Position numbers and translations under genes: made by a program | Assembly (NCBI GenBank): GCA_963772825.1 | Contig: CAVYYX010000013.1 | Span: forward strand, 1-64,000 | Length of the DNA stretch: 64,000 bases | Reading direction: 5' to 3' | Source of the DNA: Desertimonas sp963772825 | Lineage (GTDB): Bacteria; Actinomycetota; Acidimicrobiia; Acidimicrobiales; Ilumatobacteraceae | Shown: one piece after another, positions 19,230 through 29,311 of the stretch | Layout: every line of letters starts with the position of its first letter | How positions within the stretch are numbered: the stretch's first letter is position 1 | The notes under the pieces: model-generated | The model's input: only the letters and a program-made list of their open reading frames with translations | The model's database searches: none | Told to the model about the DNA's origin: nothing

Positions 19230-22200
19230 TCAGATGGTGGCGCCGTCGGGGTGAGTTGGACAGGTCCGGTGGTAGGGGGCGAGGTCGCCGATGTATTGCT
19301 CCCACTCGGCACGGGTGAGGTTGCGGCTGGCCAGCTGGCAGGCAGCTTCGACCCAATGCGCCGGGTCGAGATCCCAGACGACGATCCCCTGTCCGGTGTC
19401 GGCGGCGGCCTGCAGCCCGTCGCCGCGCAACACGGCGCTGGCCACAGTCGTCATCCACGTTCACGGCGTGTTGTGGAGCTCCTCGTCGTAGGCCACGTCG
19501 ATCGGGTCGCCGAGCTGCGTGCGCGTGGCGATGTCGTAGAAGCGCAGTGTTTCGTCATTGCCGAGCACCATCAGTCGCTGGCCAAGCTCGTCGACACCGA
19601 GTGTCTGGGTGGGACCGTTGATTCCCGGGAAGGGCAGCCCGATCGGCTCCAACGACATGGGGTCGAGCTCGAAGATGCGTCCGTCGAACGGTGCTGGCGA
19701 CGACGATCCCGCCGCCGGCGGCGACATTCGAGAAGCCCGGTCGCCGACGCGAGCACGTCGCCGGTGTCCAGGTCGCGCCGCTGAACCTGGTACACGGGGT
19801 CGTCGTTCCATGCTTCGATCGCCAGGTAGATCGCGTCCGGTCCGAGGACAAAGTGCCAGCTCCAGAACTCGTCGAGCCCGTCGATCGTCGGAGGGACGAG
19901 CTGCCCGGTGTCGAGATCGACACCCTGGAGCACGACGCCCTCGACTTCGTCGTCGAACGTCGCGGCCACGAGGCGATCGTCGCCGACCGCCATGTAGCCG
20001 AACCCGTCATCGAGTTCGACACCGGGTCCCAGCCGAGTCCGTTGCTCGATGTCGTACCAACCGACGGTCCCGTCGTCGGGGAAGTAGGCCACGGCGCGCC
20101 GCGGGTCGTCGGTCGGGAGCACGTGGAGGGTGTCCGGGCAGTCGATCGATGACCTCGCCGCTCGACGCATCGATCACGTGCGTGACCGGTGCGCTGTCGC
20201 CCGCGGCGATGAATTCGGTGACGAGCGCGTCAGCGATCGCCGGCGAAGCCGAACGATCGGACGTGGTGCTCTCCGCGAGTATCGACCACCAGTCGACTGG
20301 TCGGTCCCCCACCGTCGAGTCGCCATTCGACGATCGTGGCTTCGCCGTAGCACGACGACACCTCGGCGACCCTCGTGCCGTCGGCACTGACCGCCAGGCT
20401 GCAAACACCACCGAGCTGTGAATCGAACCGCGGCCCCAGTTCCTGGCCGGTGGCGACGTCGAAGGCGGTCACCTGACCGGCGACGGTCGCCGCACAACAA
20501 CGCTCCGATCCGCTCGGCGTACGCCGAGCTGGGGCAGAACGGCATGTGCTGCGGCTCCAGCCACAACGGCTCGCCCGATGCGACGTCGAAGCGCATCATT
20601 CCGCGCGAGCCCACCGTCACCATCTCGGTCCCGTGCCGGGTGATGAAGACGTCGAGGTTGCTCGTCTCCTGCGGACTCTCGAAGCGTTGGAGCTCGGCGC
20701 TGGTGTCAGGGTCGACGACGCGGATCGGACCGGCCAGGGAGCCGATGGCCAGGTCACCGTCGGGGGTGAAGGCGACCGGAGCCGTCGCCGATCAACAGGA
20801 AGGCGTCGTCGGAGGGCGGGGCAGCGGCACGATGCTCGCGGAGCAACTCGCCCGTCGCGCCGTCACGAATCTGGACCTGGCCCGACTCGACCTCCGCTGA
20901 CGACGACGAGTCGCCCCGTCGTCGCTGACCGCCATCGATGACGCCCGATACGGGATGCGCACCGCATCGAATCGACGCTCACCGGTCTCGACGTCCCAGA
21001 CGGTCAGCAGGCTGAACTCGGCCCCGGGAGCCGGACGACCTGGCCGCCACAGCGCCGCGAGGTAGCGCCCTTGCTTGTCGGCCACGACGGAGGGCCAGGC
21101 GTCGGTGATGATCTCATCAGCGTCGACGAAGGTATCGAACTGCCGCCGCTCGCCGGTCGCCAGGTCGAAGAGATGGACCGCGCCCACGTTGTCGATCACG
21201 GCCACGGTGTCCGTGTCGCCAACGAAGGTGGAGCCGACGCCCTGCTGATTGATGACGAGATCGGTCTGCACGGATCGGACGGCACCCGGTGAGGCCGTGA
21301 ACGTGCCGAACAGCGCCGACTCGGTGGCCGCGCTCGGGGCCAGGCGGTAGGCCTCGACGGCGAGCAGGGCGGCGAGGTCGCGGCGGTTCGTCCGCAACGC
21401 CGCGGCATTGCTGGTCAAGGCCGTGAGCGCTGCCTCGCGCTCCTCACGTCGAGCGGTCTGGCGTTGCTGGTAGGCGAGCACGCCGGCGACCATTGCCACG
21501 GCAAGCAGGACGGCGACTCCTGCGAGCGAACGCCTCAGGCGCTTGTTCTGACGGGTCTGGGCGCGGGCCTGCTCGGCGAGTCGGTCTCGCTCCCTGGCGG
21601 CTTCGGAGACGGAAGCGTCGAGGAACGCCTGCTCCGGTTCGGTGAGATCCGGTGAGGTCGTGGCTCGCCACTCGAGGGCGGCTTCGAGGCGAGCGCCGCG
21701 GTACAGCTCGGTGGTCGGGCGGCCGAGGGCTTCCCAGCCGTCGGCGGCGGTGGCGAGGTGACGAAGGATGCGCTGGCCGGCGGCGTCCTCGTCCAGCCAT
21801 GAGCGCAGCCGTGGCCACGCCCTGGCGACGGCTTCGTGGGCCAACTCGACGGAGTCTTCCTCGGTGGTCACCAACCGCGCACGGACGAGCAGGCCGAGCA
21901 CGTGGTCGCGGTCGGTGTCGCCACCGAGGGCGCGGGTCGGGACGCGGGAACGGACCGGCTCACCAACGGGCGACGATGACACGAGGCGCAGCATCACCGA
22001 GCGCAGCTTGGGGCGCTGCTCGGCCGGAAGGCTCTCGTAGAGACGGTCGGCGGAGCGGGCGACGGCACCACGGATCTCCCCGGTCGCCCGATACGCCTCG
22101 ACCGTGAGCACCCGGCCGTCGCGGCGCTGCCACGTCTCCGCCAAGGCGTGCGACAACAGCGGCAGCGCTCCTGGTTCGCCTTCACAGTCACGCACCAACA

Positions 22201-23522
22201 CGTCGACGAGACCGGCTTCGAGTCGCAGCCCGGCTTGGGTGGCCGGGCCTTCGATCGCCTGTCGCAACGACTCGCCGCTGAGTTGCTTGACGAGATGCAG
22301 ACCGACGCTCGACCAACTCCGCAAACGCCTCGTCGACGGCGAGGTCGGCGACGTGGTCGGCCCGCACCGTGACAATCACGGGGGCGGTCGATGTTGCGTA
22401 GGCGGCGAGACGGGCGCAGAACGACTTCGCCCGCGTCGAAGTGTCGTCGGCGGTGAACAGCTCCTCGAACTGGTCGACGACGAGGATCGGAGGACCCGTT
22501 GTGGACGATGCAACGGCGTTGGTCATCGCGCTCTCGGGTTCCGCCCCGGGCACGAACACGACCACCTGCTCGCCGGTCTGGGCGAGCGCCGGCACCAAGC
22601 CGGCACGCACCAATGACGACTTGCCGCACCCCGACGGGCCGGTGACGACCAGCAACGGACTGATCCGTAGCCGTTCGACACACGTCGCGACCTCGCCGTC
22701 GCGGCCGAAGAACGACTCGGCGTCGGCCACGTCGTAGGGCACCAATCCCTTGTACGGGCATTGCTGGGAGATCGTCGGCGGGGCCGGGACGGCGAGCAAC
22801 GACTCGTCCTGACGCAGGATCGCCTGTTCCAGGCCGACCAGTTCGGCGCTCGGCTCGATACCGAGCTGCTCGACCAACGCGCGGCGGGCGTGCTTGAGGG
22901 CGCCCAGGGCGTCGGCTTGGCGGCCGCCCCGATACAGCGCGGTCGCGAGGATCGCCCAGCGATGCTCACGCAACGGCGCTTCGGCGACCCGCGCCTCCGC
23001 CTCAGGGACGACGTCGCGATGCTCACCGGCAGCCAACCGGGCATCGAGCAAGCGCTCCTCGGCCGACAGCCGAAGCTCGTCGAGGCGGGCCGCCTCGATG
23101 CGCCCCGGCGACCAACCGTCCAACACGTCGAACGGGACGCCACGCCACAGGTCCAACGCCCGACGAAACACCACCGCCGCCCGGTCGAACTCCCCGTCCA
23201 CCGCCAGCGTCTGGCCGCGGTCGATCAACGCCTCGAACCGGCCACAATCCACGTCCTCGGCAGGAACCGTCAGGCGGTACCCCGCCGCCGTCGTCTCGAT
23301 CGCGGCTGAGCCGAGATTGCGACGCAACCGCAACACGCTGCCCTGGATCTGTTTGGGCCACGACGACGGTGGCGTCTCCCCCCATGACGCCTCCGCCAAT
23401 TGGTCGGCCGCCAAGACCTCACCGGCGTGCACCGCCAACGCCGAAAGCACGACCTGATCACGACGTTGCATCACCGCCGGCACGCCGTCGACCTGTAACG
23501 GGCCGAGCAATTCGATCCCCAC
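19230..23522 (-). CDS. SARP-type regulator with nSTAND ATPase and WD40-like propeller, multiple frameshifts
   Basis: One giant gene read through several frames; the span is exactly 1431 codons, as for intact AfsR-like relatives. Order: OmpR-like winged helix (MGIELLGPLQVDG) and bacterial transcriptional activation domain (residues 1-240). Next comes an nSTAND ATPase opening CPYKGLVPYDVADAESFFGR with Walker A VVTGPSGCGKSSL and Walker B PPILVVDQFEELF. A transmembrane helix (LAGVAVLLAVAMVAGVLAY) near residue 670 is followed by a beta-propeller ending WDLDPAHWVEAACQLASRNL. Frame changes occur near 22308 and 20900 and several times between 20800 and 19450. Either the consensus is poor or the sensor is decaying. 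Divergent from a small secreted peptide. Confidence 0.8.
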
Positions 23523-23560
23523 CTAGCGATTGTCCGCAGCCCCGCCGTGACTGTCAATCC

Positions 23561-23581
23561 GCGAGATACCAGCGAGATACC
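23561..23581. promoter_or_regulatory. Direct repeats with 11-bp period, candidate SARP operator
   Basis: GCGAGATACC occurs at 23561-23570 and again at 23572-23581, an 11-base period. SARP activators bind heptameric direct repeats spaced 11 bases apart, on one face of the helix, just upstream of the target's -10. The repeats lie in the 146-base gap between the SARP gene (start 23522, - strand) and the secreted peptide gene (start 23669, + strand), so either could be the target. No good -10 was seen. Confidence 0.55.
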
Positions 23582-23668
23582 GCCACGACCTCCATCGCGG
23601 TACCGGGCACCGTCAACGTCGACCTCACCACACAAAGCCCTGGCACTCCCGGGGAGGAAGGGACCGAG

Positions 23669-23860
23669 ATGAACACTCAGCTCATCACCACCCGCAAAGG
23701 ATTGAGCGCCATCCTGGCCGGTGCACTGATCCTGCTCGCCCCTCTCGGCGCTGACGCCGCCAACCGGCCGTCGCCTGACGCAGGCTCGCAATCCACTCGC
23801 GCTGGAGGTGGAGCCGTCAGCACCCCCCACACGGGCCGCATGATGCCGAACCCGAACTGA
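23669..23860 (+). CDS. Small secreted peptide divergent from the SARP regulator
   Basis: 63 residues: a signal peptide (KGLSAILAGALILLAPLGADA) with an Ala-x-Ala cleavage site near residue 30, then a mature peptide of about 33 residues. The mature part is rich in Gly, Ser, Thr, Pro and Asn, without Cys. Start chosen at ATG 23669, preceded by GGGGAGGAAGGGA as ribosome-binding site; an upstream in-frame start would overlap the regulator. No family recognised. Its position facing a huge ATPase-linked SARP suggests a regulated exported product or signal; this is inference. Confidence 0.65.
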   Translation: MNTQLITTRKGLSAILAGALILLAPLGADAANRPSPDAGSQSTRAGGGAVSTPHTGRMMPNPN

Positions 23861-23867
23861 CACCGCT

Positions 23868-23920
23868 TGGTTTGCGTCAGCCTGGCGACCCCGATCCGGT
23901 CATCGGTCTGACGCAAACCA
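23868..23920. terminator. Inverted repeat between convergent genes
   Basis: TGGTTTGCGTCAG at 23868-23880 is exactly complementary to CTGACGCAAACCA at 23908-23920, with a 27-base loop. A third partial copy (TTTGCGTCCG) follows at about 23931. It lies between the secreted peptide gene (+) and the DAGK-like gene (-), so it could end transcription from both sides. Sequence is unrelated to the family-A palindromes. Confidence 0.6.
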
Positions 23921-23950
23921 TCGCTGGCCGTTTGCGTCCGGGCTCCCCGC

Positions 23951-24554
23951 CTACACGTAGATCTCGGCGGCGTCGGGCACGACTTCGACGCTCGAGCGTC
24001 GCAACGCTGCCGCAGTCAACGCCGTCGACCCACACGCCGAGCGGTCCCTCGAAGCTCAACGACTCACTGCGGATGCGCCGTGTCGTGATCGCGGGGTGCG
24101 GGACGTGGTCGCCGGTGCGCAGCCGACGCCAGGCCTGGCAGCGAGCACGCACCGACATCGACTCGCCGACCTCGGCGACATCGAGCCAGCCGTCGTTGGG
24201 GTGGGCGCGCGGCGCAGCATCCCAGGCACCGAGGTGATCGACGTTGAACACACCGACGATCGGCCCGCGCCACCAACCGAGCCTGCCGCGACGCCGCGCT
24301 ACGACGTGGGCGACCGCGGTCAGTGGACGCCCGTCGATCGTCACCGCGATCACATCGATCGGTAGCTGCCGAGTCGCCGCCGCGCCGGCGGGCGAGCCGA
24401 GCGAGCGATGGAGGTCGCCACCACGAACGATCACGGGAACCCCGTCGCCGCCGCTGACGGCACCGGCGATCGCGGCATCGGACGTTGCGACCAGCGCACC
24501 GGTGATCGGCGAGGCGAGTTCCGCCCCCCACTCCTCGCCCCGCTTGACGACCAT
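23951..24554 (-). CDS. Diacylglycerol kinase-like C-terminal domain protein, one frameshift
   Basis: About 200 residues resembling the C-terminal half of DAGK/LCB5 lipid kinases: GVFNVDHLGAWDAAPRAHPN followed by DGWLDVAEV, then HVPHPAITTRR and PLGVWVDGVD. The final strand SSVEVVPDAAEIYV is in a shifted frame after about 23997. The span is 201 codons plus one base, so one extra base explains it. The ATP-binding GGDGT half is not recognisable, so this may be a substrate-binding-only homologue. ATG overlaps the helY stop as TGATG. Confidence 0.65.
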
Positions 24555-27163
24555 CAACCCACCGTGATCGCCCCGTCGGCGACGATCCCGCGCCGGGCGA
24601 CCTCGGCGACCTGGTGGGCGACGGCGCGGGTCGCCGCCTGCGGGGCGACGAGAGCGACCTGCCGGGCGAGGTCGACCAACTGCTTCATCGTGCGCACGAA
24701 GTCGCCGCCCGTCAGCTCCTCGTCGCCGACCACGGTGCTCAGGGTGTGCCCGGCCGTCCACCCGTGGGCCGCCGCGAAGAATCCTGGGTCCGGAGGGCGA
24801 TGGCCCCCGAGTCCGGCCGCTCGTTCCTCTGCTGACAGATCTTCGCTGGCGGCGACGATCCGCAGCCACCGTTGCCGGGCGGCGGCGTCGGGAAACCATG
24901 GTGGCGCGGGGGGCTCGGGACTGCGGTGCTCGTGGACGAACACCGACAACAGGCCGGCGAGCACGGGGGCTTCGACGTCGTCGAGCAGACCGAGTCCGAG
25001 GCACTCGGTGATCAACAGGTCACACTCGTGGAACACGCTGGCGAGCATCTGCCCCTTGCCGGTCAACGACCACGCGCCCGTGGGCCGTTCGACGTAACCG
25101 CGGTGGACCAGCACGCCGACGACGCGGTCGAAGTCGCGACTGAGCGAACGGTTGTGGCCTTCCACCCGGGTTTCGATGTCGGCGAGCTCGCGTTGCATGC
25201 GCTCGACCTGTGCTGCGGCGCGGACCCGCTGTCGCAGATCGGGATCGAGCTCCACCGGATGAACGTCGTGACGTGCAGCCTTGCCACGCCCGGTGCCACC
25301 ACCGCCGCGCAACGACGTCTTGGCCAACCGCTTGGCGACCTCCCTGCGGTACCGGCGGTCTTTGGGCTGGAACGTGCCAGGGAGGCGAACCTTGCCGAGT
25401 GCCTCCACCGGGCCGATCACGTCATCGGCCATGACGAGCAGCGACTCGGCGTCCTCCGAGATCACGGTCAGTCGCATCCCCGCCTTGCGCGAGGCGCTCG
25501 CCACCATCACCGCCGGTCCCCGGTAGCGGCCACGGCTGACACGGACGACGTCGCCGGGACGCAGCCGGGCGAGTGCCGACTCACGTTCCGACCGACCGTC
25601 GACCGGGCGCTCGGCCGCCCGCTGGGCACGGTAGTCCCAGATGTCCCCGTAGCTGCTCTCCGCCTCGGCGGTGACCTCGACGACGCTCGCTCGCAGGCGC
25701 TCGGCGCGGGCCTCCAGCCGCACCACGTCGCGATCGGCCTGGTACTGGGCGAACGAGAGATTGAGCAGGTGATGGGCCTGCTCGCTGGAGTACGTGCGCA
25801 CGAGGTTGGCGGCCATGTTGTAGGTCGGGCGGAACGCCGAGCGCAGGTGGAACGACTGGCTGCCGGCCAGCGCGGCGACCCGATCGAAGGCCAGGAACGG
25901 GCTCCACAGCACGACGGCTTGGCCGACCTCGTCGATGCCCCGCCGACCGGCCCGGCCGGTGAGCTGCGTGTACTCCCCCGGCGTGAGCAGCTCATGGTGG
26001 TCGCCGGTGAACTTGGTCAGCTTCTCGATGACCACCGTACGCGCCGGCATGTTGACGCCGACGGCGAGCGTCTCCGTGGCAAACACGGCGCCGAGCAGCC
26101 CCGCCGTGAAGCATTGCTCGACCACTTCCTTGAACGCCGGCACCATCCCGGCGTGGTGCGGAGCGACGCCTGCATCGAGCTGGACGGCGAGTTCGTCGAC
26201 GCCGAGCACCGCAAGGTCGTTCTCGTCGAATCCGTCCAGCCGCTCGGCGAGGATCTCGCCGATCGCCTGGCGTTTCGCCCCGTCGGTGAGCCGAACGCCG
26301 GCCGCGGCGACCTGGCGCGCCGCCTCCTCGCACTGGTTGCGGCTGAAGATGAAGTAGATCGCCGGGAGCAGGGCGCGCCCTGCGAGCAGCTCGATCGTTT
26401 CCACCCGGCCGGGGGTGTAGAGCACGCGCTGTCCGCTACCCCGTGCGGGACGCTGGCCGAATCGTCCTCGGCGAACGGCCTGGGCGTCGATCTTCGCGGC
26501 GTCCGGATTGGGGAATCCGCCGACGAACGTGGGCAGGAAGTACAGCTGATCGTTGGTCCGGTCGCCGACGAGGTAGTGGTCGTCGAGGCGGACCGGCCGC
26601 CGGGTCTCGACGACCACAGAAGTCGGGCCGCGCACCGTTTCGATCCACGTGGCCAGCTCGTCGGCGTTGCTCACCGTCGCCGAAAGACACACCAGCCGGA
26701 TCTGCTCAGGGAGGTGGATGATCACCTCCTCCCACACCGGGCCGCGGTACGCATCCTGCAGGAAATGCACCTCGTCGAGGACGACGAGCCCGAGATCGTC
26801 GAGCGCCGACGAGCGGGCGTAGATCATGTTGCGCAGCACCTCGGTCGTCATCACCACCGTCGGGGCGTCGCCGTTGATCGCGTTGTCGCCGGTCAGCAGA
26901 CCGACCTCGCCGGCGCCGTGGGTCGCCGAGAGGTCGCGGAACTTCTGGTTCGACAGCGCCTTGAGCGGCGCCGTGTAGAAGGCGCGCCGACCACCCCGGC
27001 GCATCGTCTCGATGCCGTACTCGGCGACCACCGTCTTGCCGCTGCCCGTCGGGGCCGCGACGACGACGTGCCGGCCGGCATCGATGGCATCGAGCGCCTC
27101 GGTCTGGAAGCGATCGAGCTCGAACGGGTAGTCGGCGACGATCGAGGCTCTCGTGTCGTTCAC
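24554..27163 (-). CDS. helY: DEAD/DEAH-box RNA helicase, HelY/Ski2-like
   Basis: Superfamily 2 helicase of 869 residues. Motif I APTGSGKTVVAEYG near residue 36, motif Ia TAPLKALSNQKF, motif II DEVHFLQD, motif III LSATVSNADE, and motif VI QLTGRAGRRGID. The C-terminal part has the helical DSHCT-type domain seen in Ski2/Mtr4 relatives (ADIETRVEGHNRSL through LGLLDDVEAP). It matches mycobacterial HelY in architecture and in its place beside tatC. Expected to unwind RNA in decay or ribosome maturation. Start overlaps the tatC stop (ATGA). Confidence 0.93.
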   Translation of the reverse strand: MNDTRASIVADYPFELDRFQTEALDAIDAGRHVVVAAPTGSGKTVVAEYGIETMRRGGRRAFYTAPLKALSNQKFRDLSATHGAGEVGLLTGDNAINGDAPTVVMTTEVLRNMIYARSSALDDLGLVVLDEVHFLQDAYRGPVWEEVIIHLPEQIRLVCLSATVSNADELATWIETVRGPTSVVVETRRPVRLDDHYLVGDRTNDQLYFLPTFVGGFPNPDAAKIDAQAVRRGRFGQRPARGSGQRVLYTPGRVETIELLAGRALLPAIYFIFSRNQCEEAARQVAAAGVRLTDGAKRQAIGEILAERLDGFDENDLAVLGVDELAVQLDAGVAPHHAGMVPAFKEVVEQCFTAGLLGAVFATETLAVGVNMPARTVVIEKLTKFTGDHHELLTPGEYTQLTGRAGRRGIDEVGQAVVLWSPFLAFDRVAALAGSQSFHLRSAFRPTYNMAANLVRTYSSEQAHHLLNLSFAQYQADRDVVRLEARAERLRASVVEVTAEAESSYGDIWDYRAQRAAERPVDGRSERESALARLRPGDVVRVSRGRYRGPAVMVASASRKAGMRLTVISEDAESLLVMADDVIGPVEALGKVRLPGTFQPKDRRYRREVAKRLAKTSLRGGGGTGRGKAARHDVHPVELDPDLRQRVRAAAQVERMQRELADIETRVEGHNRSLSRDFDRVVGVLVHRGYVERPTGAWSLTGKGQMLASVFHECDLLITECLGLGLLDDVEAPVLAGLLSVFVHEHRSPEPPAPPWFPDAAARQRWLRIVAASEDLSAEERAAGLGGHRPPDPGFFAAAHGWTAGHTLSTVVGDEELTGGDFVRTMKQLVDLARQVALVAPQAATRAVAHQVAEVARRGIVADGAITVG

Positions 27164-28002
27164 CGTCCGGCGGACGAGGTGGCGGCAACCCGGTCACGCG
27201 CCGCGGAGCGCCGCTGGACGAGCAGGCCGATGCCGATGGCGATGAAGTACAGCACGAGCATCGGCCCGGCCAGGGCGGCAAGCGAGATCGGGTCACCGGA
27301 CGGCGTGATGACGGCGGCGAGCACGACGATCCCGACGATGGCGTAGCGCCAGGCGCCGAGCAGCTGTTGAGGGGTGAGCACGCCGACGAGTTGGAGGAAC
27401 ACGAGGAGCACCGGGAACTGGAATCCGACACCGAAGGCGAACGCCATCAGCGTGACGAGGCGGATGTACTTGCTCACCTGGAAGAACGCCTCGACGTCCT
27501 CGCCGGCCCACGAGATCAGGAACTCGAGGGCCTTCTCCAAGGTGAGGTAGGCGAGCAGGCAGCCGAGCAGGAAGAGGACGACCGACGACAGGATGAACGG
27601 GACCGCATAGCGCTTCTCGTTCGATTTCAGGGCCGGGACGATGAACTTCCAGAGCTGCCACATGATCACGGGAAGGGCGATCAGCAGGCCGCCGTACATC
27701 GCGATGCGGATGCGCGTGCTCAGCCCCTCGACGGGATCGGTGATGATCAGCGACGGGACGCCGCCCTCGGAGGTCAGCGGACAGAAGTCGGGGTTCGACT
27801 TGCACAATCGCTCGTACGGTTCGAGCAGGAAGGCGAGCACTTGGTCGTAGAAGGCGAGGATGGCGATCATCCCGACGATGACCGCGAGGCTGGCCCGGAT
27901 GATCCGTTGGCGCAGCTCACCGAGGTGCTCGGTGAGTGTCATCGTGCCGTCGGGCGATGATTCCGGCTGTTCTCCTCGCCGCAGCGGGCCGGCGAGCTTC
28001 AT
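27160..28002 (-). CDS. tatC: Sec-independent protein translocase TatC
   Basis: 280 residues with six predicted membrane helices. Conserved N-terminal MTLTEHLGELRQRIIRA and the FILSSVVLFLLGCLLAY region are typical of TatC, which recognises twin-arginine signal peptides in the membrane. An N-terminal cytoplasmic extension of about 20 residues precedes the family start; an internal ATG at residue 21 is an alternative start. Coupled on both sides by 4-base overlaps with tatB and helY, the same order as in Mycobacterium. Confidence 0.96.
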   Translation of the reverse strand: MKLAGPLRRGEQPESSPDGTMTLTEHLGELRQRIIRASLAVIVGMIAILAFYDQVLAFLLEPYERLCKSNPDFCPLTSEGGVPSLIITDPVEGLSTRIRIAMYGGLLIALPVIMWQLWKFIVPALKSNEKRYAVPFILSSVVLFLLGCLLAYLTLEKALEFLISWAGEDVEAFFQVSKYIRLVTLMAFAFGVGFQFPVLLVFLQLVGVLTPQQLLGAWRYAIVGIVVLAAVITPSGDPISLAALAGPMLVLYFIAIGIGLLVQRRSAARDRVAATSSAGR

Positions 28003-28466
28003 GACGCCGGCGTTGATCGGTCGGCGTCAGACCCCTCGACGGACGACGTCGCGCCGTCTGCCGCAGCCTCTGCCACCGGCACCTCGGCAACGACGGGCTG
28101 AGCGTCGGGCTCGCCTCCCGGCTCGGCGACGGGCTGAGCGTCGGGCTCGGCGACCGGCTGAGCGTCCGGCTCGGCGACCGATTCCCCGGCCGCCATCGTC
28201 GGGGCGGGGTCTTTCAGCGGGTTGTAGCGCAGCTTCTTGCTCGGGAAGGCCGCCGCCTTGCGCACCGCATCGGCGGTCTGACGGACCTCCTTGGTCGGTT
28301 CGTCAAAGCCCTTGCGCACTTCTTCCTGGAAGCCTGAGCTGAGTTTGCGCAGCTCAGCCCAGGTACGTCCGGCGCGACGCATGGCGTCGGGCAGCTTGTC
28401 AGGCCCGAGGATCACGAGGGCGAGGATCAAGATGACGATGACCTCGCTGCCCGACAGGTTGAACAC
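27999..28466 (-). CDS. tatB: Sec-independent protein translocase TatB
   Basis: 155 residues: one N-terminal membrane helix (SEVIVILILALVILGPDKLP) followed by an amphipathic helix (RRAGRTWAELRKLSSGF). The Gly-Pro after the helix favours TatB over TatA, which has Phe-Gly. The C-terminus is an acidic disordered tail with repeated AEPDAQPV units (residues 98-125). Partner of TatC in the receptor complex. A separate TatA is not in the window. Confidence 0.93.
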   Translation of the reverse strand: MFNLSGSEVIVILILALVILGPDKLPDAMRRAGRTWAELRKLSSGFQEEVRKGFDEPTKEVRQTADAVRKAAAFPSKKLRYNPLKDPAPTMAAGESVAEPDAQPVAEPDAQPVAEPGGEPDAQPVVAEVPVAEAAADGATSSVEGSDADRSTPAS

Positions 28467-28532
28467 GCCGCCAGCCTAGAGAACCGGGATCGGAGACAGC
28501 ACTCGGATCCCGGCACCCCAGGCAGTTACCGG

Positions 28533-29195
28533 TCAGCCGGTGGTCGCAGGCTCCTGCGGGGTTGACGTCACCACCTCCTCGGCGGGCACCGACGACTCGA
28601 GAGGAGCGGTTGCAGTCGCCCCTTCGTCGGGCGCCGCCCCCGCCTGGGATTGGACCCACGCATCGGTGATCCGCCAGTACGTCGCCAGCTCCTCGTTGAG
28701 CAAGTCGGTCTGCGCCTGGTTCGGCGTCACCCGGTTGTCCGGATCGGCGATGATCGCTTCGACGTTGGTGAGCGGTCGGCCGAGCTCTGCATCGACCGCC
28801 CCGACGAACTCGACGTCGCAGGTCAACAGGATCTCGACGATGCGCAGACTGCCGTCCGTGCCCATCACGACTTGGAGACCGGAGGCCAACAGCTGTTGTC
28901 CGGTGTCTCCCTCACACTGCTCGGCGAGCACGGCAGCGAAGTTGCTCGTCGGTGCTGCCGGCGCCGTCGTCGTGGCCCCCTCGCCAGCGGTCGTGGACGG
29001 CGCGGCGTCGGTCGATGGCGAGGCGCCTTCCGTCGTCGTCGTCGTCTCGGCCGGAGCGGTCGTCGTGGGCTCGTCGGTTCCCGGCGTTGTCGCCGCAGCC
29101 GATGTCGTGGCCGCCAACACTCCGAACGCTGCGAGGGCGATGGCACTCCTCAAACGGTGGCTGCAGCGTCGTCTGTGGTTGCTTGTCGATGACAT
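28533..29195 (-). CDS. Secreted Thr/Ala-rich protein of unknown function
   Basis: 220 residues. ATG at 29195 is chosen because AGGAGG lies 5 bases upstream; it gives a signal peptide ending in TSAAA. A low-complexity Thr/Ala/Glu/Ser linker follows (residues 35-90), typical of exported actinobacterial proteins that span the wall. The folded part (residues 92-180) starts FAAVLAEQCEGDTGQQLLASG, contains two Cys (C101 region and LLTCDVEFVG) that could form a disulfide, and ends in a helix (LLNEELATYWRITD). No family recognised. Confidence 0.7.
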   Translation of the reverse strand: MSSTSNHRRRCSHRLRSAIALAAFGVLAATTSAAATTPGTDEPTTTAPAETTTTTEGASPSTDAAPSTTAGEGATTTAPAAPTSNFAAVLAEQCEGDTGQQLLASGLQVVMGTDGSLRIVEILLTCDVEFVGAVDAELGRPLTNVEAIIADPDNRVTPNQAQTDLLNEELATYWRITDAWVQSQAGAAPDEGATATAPLESSVPAEEVVTSTPQEPATTG

Positions 29196-29311
29196 GGTTC
29201 CTCCTGCCGGTGCGGCGCGGCGAGCGCGACCGAACCAGATCCACCGTAGCCACCACGGTGGTGCCCGGCGCCGCACCCCCGCCGGGCGAACGGCTGACAC
29301 AATCAGCAATC

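Noticed and set aside
24872..27346. 824-codon open frame antisense to helY and tatC
   Set aside because: It is the shadow of helY in a high-GC genome: no family motifs, Arg/His/Asp-rich composition, and the opposite strand carries unmistakable helicase motifs.
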